Shown here one piece after another: positions 19,838 through 28,409 of a DNA stretch of 64,000 nucleotides (its first letter is position 1; every line of letters begins with the position of its first letter). A program made the translations under genes and the position numbers. The notes below the pieces were generated by a model that did no database searches, had not been told where the DNA came from, and saw nothing but the letters and a program-made list of their open reading frames with translations. The DNA comes from JAABRB01 sp041617635 (GTDB lineage Bacteria > Pseudomonadota > Gammaproteobacteria > Burkholderiales > SG8-39). Location of the stretch: positions 1 through 64,000 of the forward strand of contig JBFJOO010000007.1 of assembly GCA_041617635.1 (NCBI GenBank), given 5' to 3'.

Positions 19838-20463
19838 GGCCTGGCTCGCTCCACGAGGACGAGATGGCGTTCTTGATCAAGGCCCGGTACCGCGAGGCGT
19901 ATCACGTCCCGAACCCTGAAACCTTCCGGCAACCGCTCGATCTCCGCGCGGGAATACGCTCCCTTCATCGCCGCAAGCGTCCCCTGCTCGGCGAGCAGAT
20001 GCTGCGATTGTCCGACGAATTCCGCGAGCTCCGCGAAGGCTCGCGAGACGATGACGTCGAAGCGCTGGGCCGGGTGCCACGCTTCGACGCGCGTTGCGCA
20101 GACCCTTGTGTTGCCCAACCCCAGTTCGATGACGGCCTGTTGAAGGAACGCGACTTTCTTTCGGCTGCTGTCGAGCAGCGTGACGTCGCGCTCCGGTTGG
20201 GCGATCGCGACGGGGATCCCTGGCAGGCCTGCCCCACTACCAACGTCGAGTAGGTTCCGACCCCCCAAGTGCGGGACGAGCGCCAGCGAGTCGAGCAAGT
20301 GATGTGTCAGCATCTCAGGCTCGTGCCGTATCGCGGTAAGGTTGTAGACCTCGTTCCATTTCGCTAGCAGAGCTATGAAAGTGAGCAGTTGCTTTCGCTG
20401 AGAGGCCTGTAATGCAAGACCAAGATTAACAATGCCGGCCGCGAGTGCGGCGTCCGAGCTCAT
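19834..20463 (-). CDS. rsmG: 16S rRNA (guanine527-N7)-methyltransferase RsmG
   Basis: A 209-aa SAM-dependent methyltransferase that makes m7G527 in the 530 loop of 16S rRNA. The glycine-rich SAM site DVGSGAGLPGIPVAIAQPE and the downstream ALVPHLGG / SRAFAELAEFV segments are diagnostic. ATG 20463 was chosen because it overlaps the mnmG stop as ATGA; an earlier in-frame ATG at 20499 lies inside mnmG. It shares an ATGA overlap with parA as well, so mnmG-rsmG-parA form a translationally coupled run. Confidence 0.96.
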   Translation of the reverse strand: MSSDAALAAGIVNLGLALQASQRKQLLTFIALLAKWNEVYNLTAIRHEPEMLTHHLLDSLALVPHLGGRNLLDVGSGAGLPGIPVAIAQPERDVTLLDSSRKKVAFLQQAVIELGLGNTRVCATRVEAWHPAQRFDVIVSRAFAELAEFVGQSQHLLAEQGTLAAMKGAYSRAEIERLPEGFRVRDVIRLAVPGLDQERHLVLVERARP

Positions 20464-22376
20464 GCTGCGTTCGATTGCTGGGATGGCGAGCCATTCCAAT
20501 CTCCGCGATTGCCGCGCTTCAAATGCACCAGAAGCAGGGATATGGCGGCCGGGGTAATGCCGGATATTCGCGACGCCTGGCCGATCGTCTCGGGTTGATG
20601 GCGCGCGAGCTTCTGCTGAACTTCGATCGAGAGCCCGCGCACACCGGCGTAGTCAATGCCGGCCGGCAAGGGCGTGTTTTCCAGCTCCTCAGTACGTGCC
20701 ACCTCGGCCTGCTGCCTGACAATATACCCTTGATATTTAGCCTGAATCTCAACCTGCTCGGCAACCGCCAAATCGTCTACGGGCGCGCCTAGACCGGGCA
20801 AGGACAGGAGCGCTGCGTAGGTCACTCCGGGTCGCTTCAGAAGATCGAGTGCGGTGTACTCGCGTTCGATGGGCTGTCCCAGAACACGCTGGGCGTCGGC
20901 ATTGGAAAGCGCTCGAGGAACGACCCAACTCCGTTTCAGCCGCTCGTGCTCGCGCGCGATCGCGTCGCGCTTACGCTGGAACGCGTCCCAGCGTGCCGTA
21001 TCGACGATCCCAAGCCTATGCCCGGTTTCGGTCAGGCGCAGATCGGCATTGTCCTCGCGCAGCATGAGCCGGTATTCGGCGCGGCTGGTGAACATCCGGT
21101 AGGGCTCGGTAACACCGCGGGTGACAAGATCGTCTACCAGGACACCGAGATAGGCCTCGTTGCGCCGCGGGCACCAGGGATCCTGATTCTTTACCAGCCT
21201 GGCGGCGTTGAGCCCGGCGAGGAGCCCCTGTGCGGCCGCCTCCTCATAGCCGGTGGTGCCATTGATCTGCCCAGCAAAGAACATCCCGGAAATTGCCTTG
21301 GTCTCGAGCGACGCCTTGAGGGCGCGCGGATCGAAATAGTCATACTCGATCGCATAGCCCGGTCGCAGGATATGGGCATTCTCGAGCCCAGGGATGGAGT
21401 GCACGAGGTCGACTTGGACGTCGAACGGGAGACTGGTCGAGATTCCGTTGGGATAGAACTCGTTTGTGGTAAGCCCTTCGGGTTCCAGGAACACCTGGTG
21501 GCTGGCGCGCCCCGCGAACCGATGAATCTTGTCCTCGATGGATGGACAGTAGCGGGGCCCGACACCCTCGATCTTGCCGGTGTACATCGGCGAACGATCC
21601 AGTCCCTTGCGAATGATCGCGTGCGTGCGCTCGTTCGTATGGGTAATCCAGCAGGGCAGCTGAACGGGGTGCATGGCCCGGCTGCCCATGAAAGAGAAAA
21701 CCGGCTCCGGAGCGTCGCCAGGCTGAGCGGTCAACACCGAAAAATCGATCGTCCGCCCGTCAATTCGCGGGGGCGTACCCGTTTTTAGCCGTCCGACTGG
21801 CAGCGCGAGCTCCCGAAGCCGCGCGGCGAGACTGTTTGCAGGCGCTTCCCCTGCCCGGCCGGCGCGGTAGTTTTCGAGGCCCACGTGCACCAGTCCGCCT
21901 AGGAAAGTGCCGGTGGTCAGTACCACCGTGCGGGCGCTGAATCGAATCCCGAGCTGGGTCACGACGCCTGCGACACAGTTTCCCTCCAGAATCAGGTCGT
22001 CAACGGCCTGCTGAAAGAGTGTCAGGTGCGCCTGATTCTCCAGTTTGGCGCGCACCGCTTGCTTGTAGAGCATCCGATCCGCTTGGGCGCGCGTCGCCCG
22101 TACGGCATGACCCTTCGAAGCGTTCAAAGTCCGAAACTGGATGCCTGCCGCATCGGTTGCGAGGGCCATGCCCCCTCCCAAAGCGTCGATTTCTTTGACC
22201 AAGTGGCCCTTGCCTATTCCGCCTATGGACGGATTGCAGGACATCTGGCCAAGCGTCTCGATGCTTTGAGTCAGGAGCAGGGTTTCGCAGCCCGACCGGG
22301 CAGCCGCCAGCGCGGCCTCGGTGCCCGCGTGGCCGCCCCCTACGACAATGACGTCGAAATGCCTCGTGAACTGCAT
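20460..22376 (-). CDS. mnmG: tRNA uridine-5-carboxymethylaminomethyl modification enzyme MnmG (GidA)
   Basis: A 638-aa FAD enzyme that works with MnmE to place the cmnm5 group on U34 of tRNAs for split codon boxes. The N-terminal VIVVGGGHAGTEAALAAAR binds FAD, and the invariant SCNPSIGGIGKGHLVKEIDALGG follows. The C-terminal helical domain that contacts MnmE is complete. It is the first gene of the mnmG-rsmG-parA-parB run. Two parS sites lie 91-150 bp upstream of its start. Confidence 0.97.
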   Translation of the reverse strand: MQFTRHFDVIVVGGGHAGTEAALAAARSGCETLLLTQSIETLGQMSCNPSIGGIGKGHLVKEIDALGGGMALATDAAGIQFRTLNASKGHAVRATRAQADRMLYKQAVRAKLENQAHLTLFQQAVDDLILEGNCVAGVVTQLGIRFSARTVVLTTGTFLGGLVHVGLENYRAGRAGEAPANSLAARLRELALPVGRLKTGTPPRIDGRTIDFSVLTAQPGDAPEPVFSFMGSRAMHPVQLPCWITHTNERTHAIIRKGLDRSPMYTGKIEGVGPRYCPSIEDKIHRFAGRASHQVFLEPEGLTTNEFYPNGISTSLPFDVQVDLVHSIPGLENAHILRPGYAIEYDYFDPRALKASLETKAISGMFFAGQINGTTGYEEAAAQGLLAGLNAARLVKNQDPWCPRRNEAYLGVLVDDLVTRGVTEPYRMFTSRAEYRLMLREDNADLRLTETGHRLGIVDTARWDAFQRKRDAIAREHERLKRSWVVPRALSNADAQRVLGQPIEREYTALDLLKRPGVTYAALLSLPGLGAPVDDLAVAEQVEIQAKYQGYIVRQQAEVARTEELENTPLPAGIDYAGVRGLSIEVQQKLARHQPETIGQASRISGITPAAISLLLVHLKRGNRGDWNGSPSQQSNAA

Positions 22377-22466
22377 GAATCAGGCCATCGGAAGGCCGCA
22401 ATCTTACGCGCTTTGGCCGGCCCATGCTGAAAGTGCACGCTGAGGGCGGGCCCTGCGCTAGAGACT

Positions 22467-22482
22467 TGTTCCACGTGAAACT
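22467..22482. promoter_or_regulatory. parS site (15 of 16 bases matching the neighbouring site)
   Basis: TGTTCCACGTGAAACT matches the chromosomal parS consensus (TGTTtCACGTGAAACA family), with the last base deviating from the palindrome. ParB binds this 16-bp inverted repeat. It lies 91 bp upstream of the mnmG start and 44 bp (start to start) from a second copy. Confidence 0.9.
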
Positions 22483-22510
22483 TGTTGGATCGATTTCGAG
22501 CTAGGCACAT

Positions 22511-22526
22511 TGTTCCACGTGAAACA
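22511..22526. promoter_or_regulatory. parS site (full consensus match)
   Basis: TGTTCCACGTGAAACA is a full-length parS with complete outer arms and the central CACGTG core. Together with the copy at 22467 it forms a two-site cluster near parAB and ~13 kb from dnaA, as expected for the origin-proximal centromere. Confidence 0.93.
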
Positions 22527-22861
22527 CCCTTGCTTCACGCATTCCGCGCGCCGGCGCCCCACCTGCGCTAGCTACAAAAACCGCCTCCATGGAAGGCGTC
22601 TGCACGAGAGTGTGCGCTCGCTTTCAGTTGCCTCTCCGACATCGATCCTCGATGCCTATAGGAGTGGCCACACCGGGCCCTTTAGACGTAATTTTCCTGA
22701 CGGTGGTACCCTAGGCCTTCCCAGGGCCGAGACTGGTGGCGAAATGCCAACGCCAACCCTGTCGCCCGAAGCCTGCGAGCAGTCGGTTGCTTTTCAGCTC
22801 TTAATGCGCGGCCGATCGTGCTCTGTCCAGTACCCCCAGCACACGAAACGAGGAGGAAAAG
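22527..22861. other. Non-coding gap between parS and the TAXI transporter operon
   Basis: This 335-bp stretch has no convincing gene. It holds small inverted repeats (CATCGA/TCGATG at 22640-22654, and an imperfect CGCCT/AGGCG repeat at about 22580) and ends in a strong ribosome-binding site (GAGGAGG) before the binding-protein gene. A promoter for that operon must lie here, but I could not pick one with good hexamers and spacing. Confidence 0.4.
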
Positions 22862-23839
22862 ATGTCGAAGTACAGCATTCAGGCCGGCGCGGCCGCGATC
22901 CTGGCGACTGCCCTGATCGCCTCCGGCGCTGCACTCGCGCAGAAGACCAACTTTGTCACCATCGGCACCGGCGGGACCACGGGTGTCTACTACGTGGTGG
23001 GCCAATCGATTTGCTCGCTCGTGAACCGCGGCAACAAGGAGCACGGCATCAAGTGCACCGCACCATCCACCGGCGGTTCAGTGGCGAACATCAACTCGAT
23101 TCGCTCCGGCGAGATGCAGATGGGCGTTGCACAGTCCGACTGGCAATACCATGCCTACAACGGCACCTCGAAGTTCCAGGAGCAGGGCCCGCTCAAGGAC
23201 CTGCGCGCGGTCTTCTCGGTGCACGCGGAGCCTTTCACCGTCGTCGCCCGCAAGGACGCGAACATCAAAAGCTTCGACGACCTCAAGGGCAAACGCGTCA
23301 ACATCGGCAATCCCGGCTCGGGACAGCGCGGCACGATGGAAGTCGTCATGGAAGTCAAAGGCTGGAAGATGAGCGACTTCAAGCTCGCGTCCGAGCTCAA
23401 GGCGGCCGAGCAATCGGCCGCGCTTTGCGACAACAAGGTTGACGCGATCGTCTATACGGTTGGCCACCCCAACGGTTCGATCCAGGAAGCCACCACTTCC
23501 TGCGACGCGGTCATCGTGCCGGTGACCGGACCCGAGATCGAGAAGCTCGTCAAGGGCAATGCGTACTACGGGATGGCCACCATTCCCGGCAAGATGTACA
23601 AGGGCAACGACGCGGACGTCGTAACGTTCGGCGTCGGGGCAACCTTCGTTTCCTCGGCCAAGACCGATCCCGAAGTGATCTATCAAGTGGTAAAGGCCGT
23701 GTTCGAGAATTTTGACCGCTTCAAGAAGCTGCATCCCGCCTTCGAAAATCTCGATCCGAAGGTGATGATCACCCGCAATCTCTCCGCCCCGCTGCACGAC
23801 GGCGCGATCAAGTACTACAAAGAGAAAGGCTGGATGTAG
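22862..23839 (+). CDS. TAXI-family TRAP transporter solute-binding protein
   Basis: A 325-aa periplasmic binding protein of the TRAP-associated extracytoplasmic immunogenic (TAXI) family. Residues 1-26 are a signal peptide ending ALA before QKTNF. The family start FVTIGTGGTTGVYYVVGQSICSLVN is clear, followed by CTAPSTGGSVANINSIRSGEMQMGVAQSDW, which lines the ligand cleft. TAXI proteins work with fused large permeases to take up organic acids such as 2-oxoglutarate or glutamate-like compounds. The ligand here is unknown. A GAGGAGG ribosome-binding site supports the start. The fused permease follows 63 bp downstream. Confidence 0.93.
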   Translation: MSKYSIQAGAAAILATALIASGAALAQKTNFVTIGTGGTTGVYYVVGQSICSLVNRGNKEHGIKCTAPSTGGSVANINSIRSGEMQMGVAQSDWQYHAYNGTSKFQEQGPLKDLRAVFSVHAEPFTVVARKDANIKSFDDLKGKRVNIGNPGSGQRGTMEVVMEVKGWKMSDFKLASELKAAEQSAALCDNKVDAIVYTVGHPNGSIQEATTSCDAVIVPVTGPEIEKLVKGNAYYGMATIPGKMYKGNDADVVTFGVGATFVSSAKTDPEVIYQVVKAVFENFDRFKKLHPAFENLDPKVMITRNLSAPLHDGAIKYYKEKGWM

Positions 23840-23902
23840 TCAGTCTCACGGCGGGGAGCGCAGCGCTTCCCGCCAGTCCCGCGAGGATAAGGGGAGGCCA
23901 AC

Positions 23903-26494
23903 ATGGCCGCGGAGGCGCGCGCCGGCGAAGTTGCGTCCGGAGAGGGCTTGCAGGATCTCGTTGCCCAGGCCGACACGGGCGGGCGAAATCCGCGCGGCAT
24001 AGTTAAGCAGCTGCTGCTAGGCGCTGCGCTCCTCTGGTCGCTCTTCCAGCTATGGATCGCTTCTCCGATTCCGTTCATGGTCGGAATCGGCGTCTTCAAC
24101 GACACGGAGGCGCGCTCGATCCACCTGGCGTTCGCGGTCTTTCTCGCGTTTCTCGCCTACCCTGCACTCACGCGTTCCCCGCGCGCATACGTTCCAGTCC
24201 AGGACTGGATATTCGCGGTGGTCGGCGCTTTCTGCGCCGCCTATCTGTTCCTTTTTCACGTGCAGCTCTCGGCCCGGCCCGGCGCGCCGATCCTGCAGGA
24301 CATCATCGTCGGCTGCGTCGGCATGGTCCTGCTGCTTGAAGCCACGCGCCGCAGCCTGGGTCCGCCGCTCACGATCCTTGCTGCCGTATTTCTCGGCTAC
24401 ACGTTCTTCGGCCCTTATATGCCGGACGTGATTTCGCATCGCGGTTTCTCGCTGAATGCCGTGGTCAATCACCAATGGATCACGACCGAAGGCGTGTTCG
24501 GCGTGGCCCTTGGTGTCTCGACCAGCTTCGTCTTCCTGTTCGTTCTGTTTGGCGCGCTGCTGGACAAGGCCGGCGCCGGCAACTATTTCATCCAGGTCGC
24601 GTTCTCGCTGCTCGGGCACCTGCGAGGTGGTCCGGCCAAGGCGGCAGTGGTTTCCTCCGGCATGACCGGCCTCATTTCCGGCTCGTCCATTGCGAACGTG
24701 GTGACGACCGGCACGTTCACCATCCCCTTGATGAAACGGGTCGGCTACACCGCCGAGCAGGCGGGTGCGGTGGAAGTCAGCTCCTCCGTGAACGGCCAGA
24801 TCATGCCACCGGTAATGGGGGCCGCCGCTTTCCTGATGGTCGAGTTCGTCGGCATTTCCTATACGGAAGTCATCAAGCACGCCTTCCTCCCGGCGCTTAT
24901 TTCGTATATCGCGCTCGTCTACATCGTTCATCTCGAGGCGCTCAAGGCCGACATGCAGGCACTGCCCAAGCGCCATGCACGCGGGCTCGTGCCGCGGCTC
25001 ATCACGTGGGGATTGGTCGTCACGGGTATGCTCGCCGTGGCCGGGGCCTCTTACTACGCGGTCGCCTGGATGAGACCGGCGTTCGGCCCTGCCGCGAGCT
25101 GGATCATCGCAGTGCTGCTCGTCGCGATCTATGTCGCACTCGTCGGATTCGCCGCACGCTATCCGGAGCTGAAACTCGACGATCCCAACGCACCGGTCGT
25201 GGAGCTGCCCGAGGTGGGACCCACGGTCAAGGCAGGACTCCATTTCCTGCTGCCGGTCGTGGTCCTTGTCTGGGCTCTGATGGTCGAGCAGCTGTCGCCC
25301 GGTCTCTCGGCGTTCTGGGCCACCACGTTCATGGTCTTCATCCTGCTGACCCAGCGTCCGCTGATCGCCCTCTTTCGCCGCCGCGGACAGATCGGAGCCG
25401 CGCTGCGACAGGGTGTTGCCGAGCTCATCGATGGCCTGATCACCGGTGCACGCAACATGATCGGGATCGGCATTGCGACGGCCACCGCCGGGGTGATCGT
25501 GGGAACGGTCACCCTGACGGGCCTGGGCGCCGTCATGGTCGACGCCGTGCAAGCGCTTTCGGGCGGGAACATCATCGCGGTGCTTTTCCTCACCGCCGTG
25601 ATTAGCCTCATCCTCGGCATGGGGCTGCCGACGACCGCCAACTACATCGTCGTCTCCTCCCTGATGGCCATCGTCATCGTCGAACTTGGCGCGCAGGCAG
25701 GCTTGATCGTGCCGCTCATCGCCGTGCACCTGTTCGTTTTCTACTTCGGCATCATGGCGGACATCACTCCGCCCGTCGGCCTGGCGGCGTTTGCGGCCGC
25801 CGCGATCTCCGGCGGCGATCCCATCAAGACCGGCCTCACCTCGTTCTTCTACAGCCTGCGCACGGCTGCGCTACCGTTCCTCTTCATCTACAACACCGAT
25901 CTGCTGCTCATCGATGTCGACTGGCTGACGGCGCTCGCCACGTTCGTGACCGCCACGATCGCCATGCTCCTCTTCGCCGCCGCCACGCAGGGATACTTCC
26001 TGATCCGGAGTCGCATCTATGAATCGGCGATCCTCCTCCTCGTCGCCTTCACCCTGTTCCGGCCTGGATTCTGGATGGACATAGTTTCGCCGCCGTATCA
26101 CGACGTTTCCGGCGCGCAAGTGACTGAGGCATCCGGATCGGCCGCGCCAGGCACCGAGATACGGCTGCAGATCTCCGGCGAGGACGATTTCGGCAATCCG
26201 AAAGTCTTCTACGCACCGCTCACGCTCGGCGCAGGCGAGAACGGAAAGACGCGGCTTGGCGCGATGGGCCTAGAAGTGATCGAAGCGGATGGCGCTCTCG
26301 TCATCGACGCGGTCGCGTTCGGCAGCGATGCGCAGAAAGCCGGCCTAAAATTCGACCAGAAGATATTGAGCGCCCGAATAGCGGCCGATCAGCCGCCCAA
26401 GCAACTCATGTGGGCGCTCGGCTTTATCCTGCTTGCGGGCGTCGTGCTGTTGCAGCGGCGGCGCCGGCCGCAGCCCGGCCCCGCTGCTGCGTGA
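23903..26494 (+). CDS. TRAP transporter fused permease (DctQM fusion, TAXI type)
   Basis: An 863-aa membrane protein joining the small and large TRAP permease functions. About 45 soluble residues precede the first helices. The DctM-like core includes GLISGSSIANVVTTGTFTIPLMK with SSVNGQIMPPVMGAAAF near residues 250-310 and LILGMGLPTTANYIVVSSLMA near residue 570. A periplasmic beta-rich C-terminal domain of ~120 residues (DUF3394-like, GLEVIEADGALVIDAVAFGSDAQKAGLKF) ends in a last helix and an Arg-rich tail (QRRRRPQ). It is translated just before the universal stress protein gene, 11 bp away. Confidence 0.92.
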   Translation: MAAEARAGEVASGEGLQDLVAQADTGGRNPRGIVKQLLLGAALLWSLFQLWIASPIPFMVGIGVFNDTEARSIHLAFAVFLAFLAYPALTRSPRAYVPVQDWIFAVVGAFCAAYLFLFHVQLSARPGAPILQDIIVGCVGMVLLLEATRRSLGPPLTILAAVFLGYTFFGPYMPDVISHRGFSLNAVVNHQWITTEGVFGVALGVSTSFVFLFVLFGALLDKAGAGNYFIQVAFSLLGHLRGGPAKAAVVSSGMTGLISGSSIANVVTTGTFTIPLMKRVGYTAEQAGAVEVSSSVNGQIMPPVMGAAAFLMVEFVGISYTEVIKHAFLPALISYIALVYIVHLEALKADMQALPKRHARGLVPRLITWGLVVTGMLAVAGASYYAVAWMRPAFGPAASWIIAVLLVAIYVALVGFAARYPELKLDDPNAPVVELPEVGPTVKAGLHFLLPVVVLVWALMVEQLSPGLSAFWATTFMVFILLTQRPLIALFRRRGQIGAALRQGVAELIDGLITGARNMIGIGIATATAGVIVGTVTLTGLGAVMVDAVQALSGGNIIAVLFLTAVISLILGMGLPTTANYIVVSSLMAIVIVELGAQAGLIVPLIAVHLFVFYFGIMADITPPVGLAAFAAAAISGGDPIKTGLTSFFYSLRTAALPFLFIYNTDLLLIDVDWLTALATFVTATIAMLLFAAATQGYFLIRSRIYESAILLLVAFTLFRPGFWMDIVSPPYHDVSGAQVTEASGSAAPGTEIRLQISGEDDFGNPKVFYAPLTLGAGENGKTRLGAMGLEVIEADGALVIDAVAFGSDAQKAGLKFDQKILSARIAADQPPKQLMWALGFILLAGVVLLQRRRRPQPGPAAA

Positions 26495-26505
26495 GGAGAC
26501 GAAAC

Positions 26506-26940
26506 ATGTTCAAAGACATCCTGCTTGCGGTCGATCGCGAGCATGAAGCGTCCTGGCAGAAGGCCCTCCCCGTCGCGATCGAGCATTGCAGAACGTTCGG
26601 TGCGAGATTACACGTCCTGACGGTCGTGCCGGGGCTCGGCGTTGGAGACGTGTCGTCTTTCCTGCCGATGGGATACGAGCGGCAGATTCTGGACAAGGCC
26701 AATCAATGGCTCCACGCATTCGCCCGCGACCAGGTGCCCTCCGGGATCTCAGTCCAGCACATCGTGGGCCATGGCAAGGTGCACCGGGAAATCCTGCGTG
26801 CGGCCGCGGAAATCGGCGCGGACCTGATCGTCATGGCTTCACATCGCCCGGAGCTCGCGGACTATCTGCTCGGATCCAATGCGACGTACGTCGTGCAGCA
26901 TGCGAAGTGCTCCGTGCTGGTGGTCCGCGGCGCGGCCTAG
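26506..26940 (+). CDS. Universal stress protein (UspA family) linked to the TAXI transporter
   Basis: A 144-aa cytoplasmic Rossmann-like protein. The N-terminal strand MFKDILLAVDREHEASW and the C-terminal ATP-binding signature (IVMASHRPELADYLLGSNATYVV, variant of G-2x-G-9x-G-S/T) identify the UspA family. The first glycine of the usual GxxG is replaced by SHRP, so nucleotide binding is uncertain. The ATG at 26506 is preceded by GAGGAGAC and lies 11 bp after the permease. In other TRAP systems a UspA-like protein (TeaD) binds ATP and tunes transporter activity, and a similar job is likely here. Confidence 0.88.
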   Translation: MFKDILLAVDREHEASWQKALPVAIEHCRTFGARLHVLTVVPGLGVGDVSSFLPMGYERQILDKANQWLHAFARDQVPSGISVQHIVGHGKVHREILRAAAEIGADLIVMASHRPELADYLLGSNATYVVQHAKCSVLVVRGAA

Positions 26941-26981
26941 CTAGACAGCCCCCTTCACGGCGCGGCGCGCCCGCGGCTCGG

Positions 26982-28322
26982 TCAGCCCGCCACGGACATG
27001 GACGCGAGGGCTCGATCCAGTGAGGCGGCGAGCTTGGCGACGATTTCGTCGGCGTGGCCCGCTTCCATGATGAACGGCGGTGCCAGCAGGACATGGTCAC
27101 CGCGCTGTCCGTCCAGCGTCCCGCCCATTGGATAGCACATCAGCCCCAGCTCCATGGCTTGCGCCTTGATCCGCGCATGCAGGCGGAGCGCGGGATCGAA
27201 CGGTTCCTGCGTTTTCCGATCACGGACGAATTCCAGCCCCCAGAACAGACCCCGGCCGCGGATATCCCCGACGTGCGCATGACCGTCGAAGCGCGCACGA
27301 AGCTTTTCGCCAAGCAATGCGCCCATCCGCGTGACGTTCCCCAGCAGGTGCCGGTCGCGGATGGCGCGCTGCACGGCAAGCGCCCCGGCACAGGCTGCGG
27401 CGTGCCCCAGATACGTATGGCCATGCTGGAAAAACCCGGTTCCGGCGCGAATCGCCTCGTAAATACGGGCCGACACGATTGCCGCGCCGATGGGCTGATA
27501 ACCGGCGCCGAGACCCTTGGCCACGCAAACGATGTCCGGCGCAATGCCTTCTTGCTCGCACGCATACAGGGTGCCCGTGCGCCCCATCCCGCACATCACC
27601 TCGTCGAGGATGAGTAGCACGCCGTGGCGATCACAAACCTCGCGTACTTTGCGAAAGTAACCGGGCACCGGGGGTACCGCCCCGAGCGTGGCCCCTACCA
27701 CCGTCTCGGCGCAGAAAGCCATGACACTGCCGTGGCCGAGCGCCCGAATGGCCGCATCGAGCTCGCCCGCGAGCCGCGTGCCATACGCGTCATCGCTCTC
27801 GCCTCGGTTCTTGCCACGATAGGCATAGCAGGGCGACACGTGCTGCGCGGGAAACAGCAGCGGCTCGTATTGCTGGCGGCGCCATATGTTCCCGCCAGTC
27901 GCCAACGCGCCGAGCGTATTGCCGTGATAGCTCTGCAGCCTCGCGATCACGTGCCGACGCTGCGGCTGGCCAGCTTCAAGAAAGTATTGTCTCGCGAGCT
28001 TGAGCGCGGCCTCCACCGCCTCGGAGCCGCCCGAGACGAAGTAGACGTGACTCATGCCGGCGGGCGCGCTCGCGATCAACTCATCGGCCAGCGCTTCCAT
28101 CGGTTCGTTCGTGAAGAACGACGTGTGCGCGTAGGGCAGGCGGTCGAGCTGGGCCTTGACCGCGTCGATGACGGTCCGGTCGGAATGTCCCAGGCAGGAC
28201 ACCGCGGCGCCACCGCAAGCATCCAGATAGCGCTTGCCGGCCGCGTCCACGACGTACATCCCGTCGCCGCCGACCGCCAGCGGGTAGTCCTGTCGAAGAC
28301 TGCGGTGAAAGACGTGAGTCAT
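26982..28322 (-). CDS. Class III (omega) aminotransferase
   Basis: A 446-aa PLP enzyme of fold type I. The substrate/cofactor regions include LDACGGAAVSCLGHSDRTVIDAV, YFVSGGSEAVEAALKLARQY, SYHGNTLGAL and LLILDEVMCGMGRTGTLYA, where the Asp holds the pyridine nitrogen. The Schiff-base Lys is in CVAKGLGAGYQPIGA. Class III members transfer the amino group from omega-amino acids, diamines or polyamines. The sequence does not identify the donor. It faces the TAXI operon convergently (41-bp gap) and follows pckG by 87 bp on the same strand. Confidence 0.92.
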   Translation of the reverse strand: MTHVFHRSLRQDYPLAVGGDGMYVVDAAGKRYLDACGGAAVSCLGHSDRTVIDAVKAQLDRLPYAHTSFFTNEPMEALADELIASAPAGMSHVYFVSGGSEAVEAALKLARQYFLEAGQPQRRHVIARLQSYHGNTLGALATGGNIWRRQQYEPLLFPAQHVSPCYAYRGKNRGESDDAYGTRLAGELDAAIRALGHGSVMAFCAETVVGATLGAVPPVPGYFRKVREVCDRHGVLLILDEVMCGMGRTGTLYACEQEGIAPDIVCVAKGLGAGYQPIGAAIVSARIYEAIRAGTGFFQHGHTYLGHAAACAGALAVQRAIRDRHLLGNVTRMGALLGEKLRARFDGHAHVGDIRGRGLFWGLEFVRDRKTQEPFDPALRLHARIKAQAMELGLMCYPMGGTLDGQRGDHVLLAPPFIMEAGHADEIVAKLAASLDRALASMSVAG

Positions 28323-28409
28323 CTCGCCGATTCGTGTCGAGGCAAGGCTGCCCGTGTAGAGTGCAGCACGGCCGTGCTACGCGGCGAACGTTACGCGATC
28401 GTCTGCGCC

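Noticed and set aside
24050..25729. 559-codon frame antisense to the fused TRAP permease
   Set aside because: A high-GC shadow rich in His/Asp/Arg; the plus-strand frame is a clear membrane protein.
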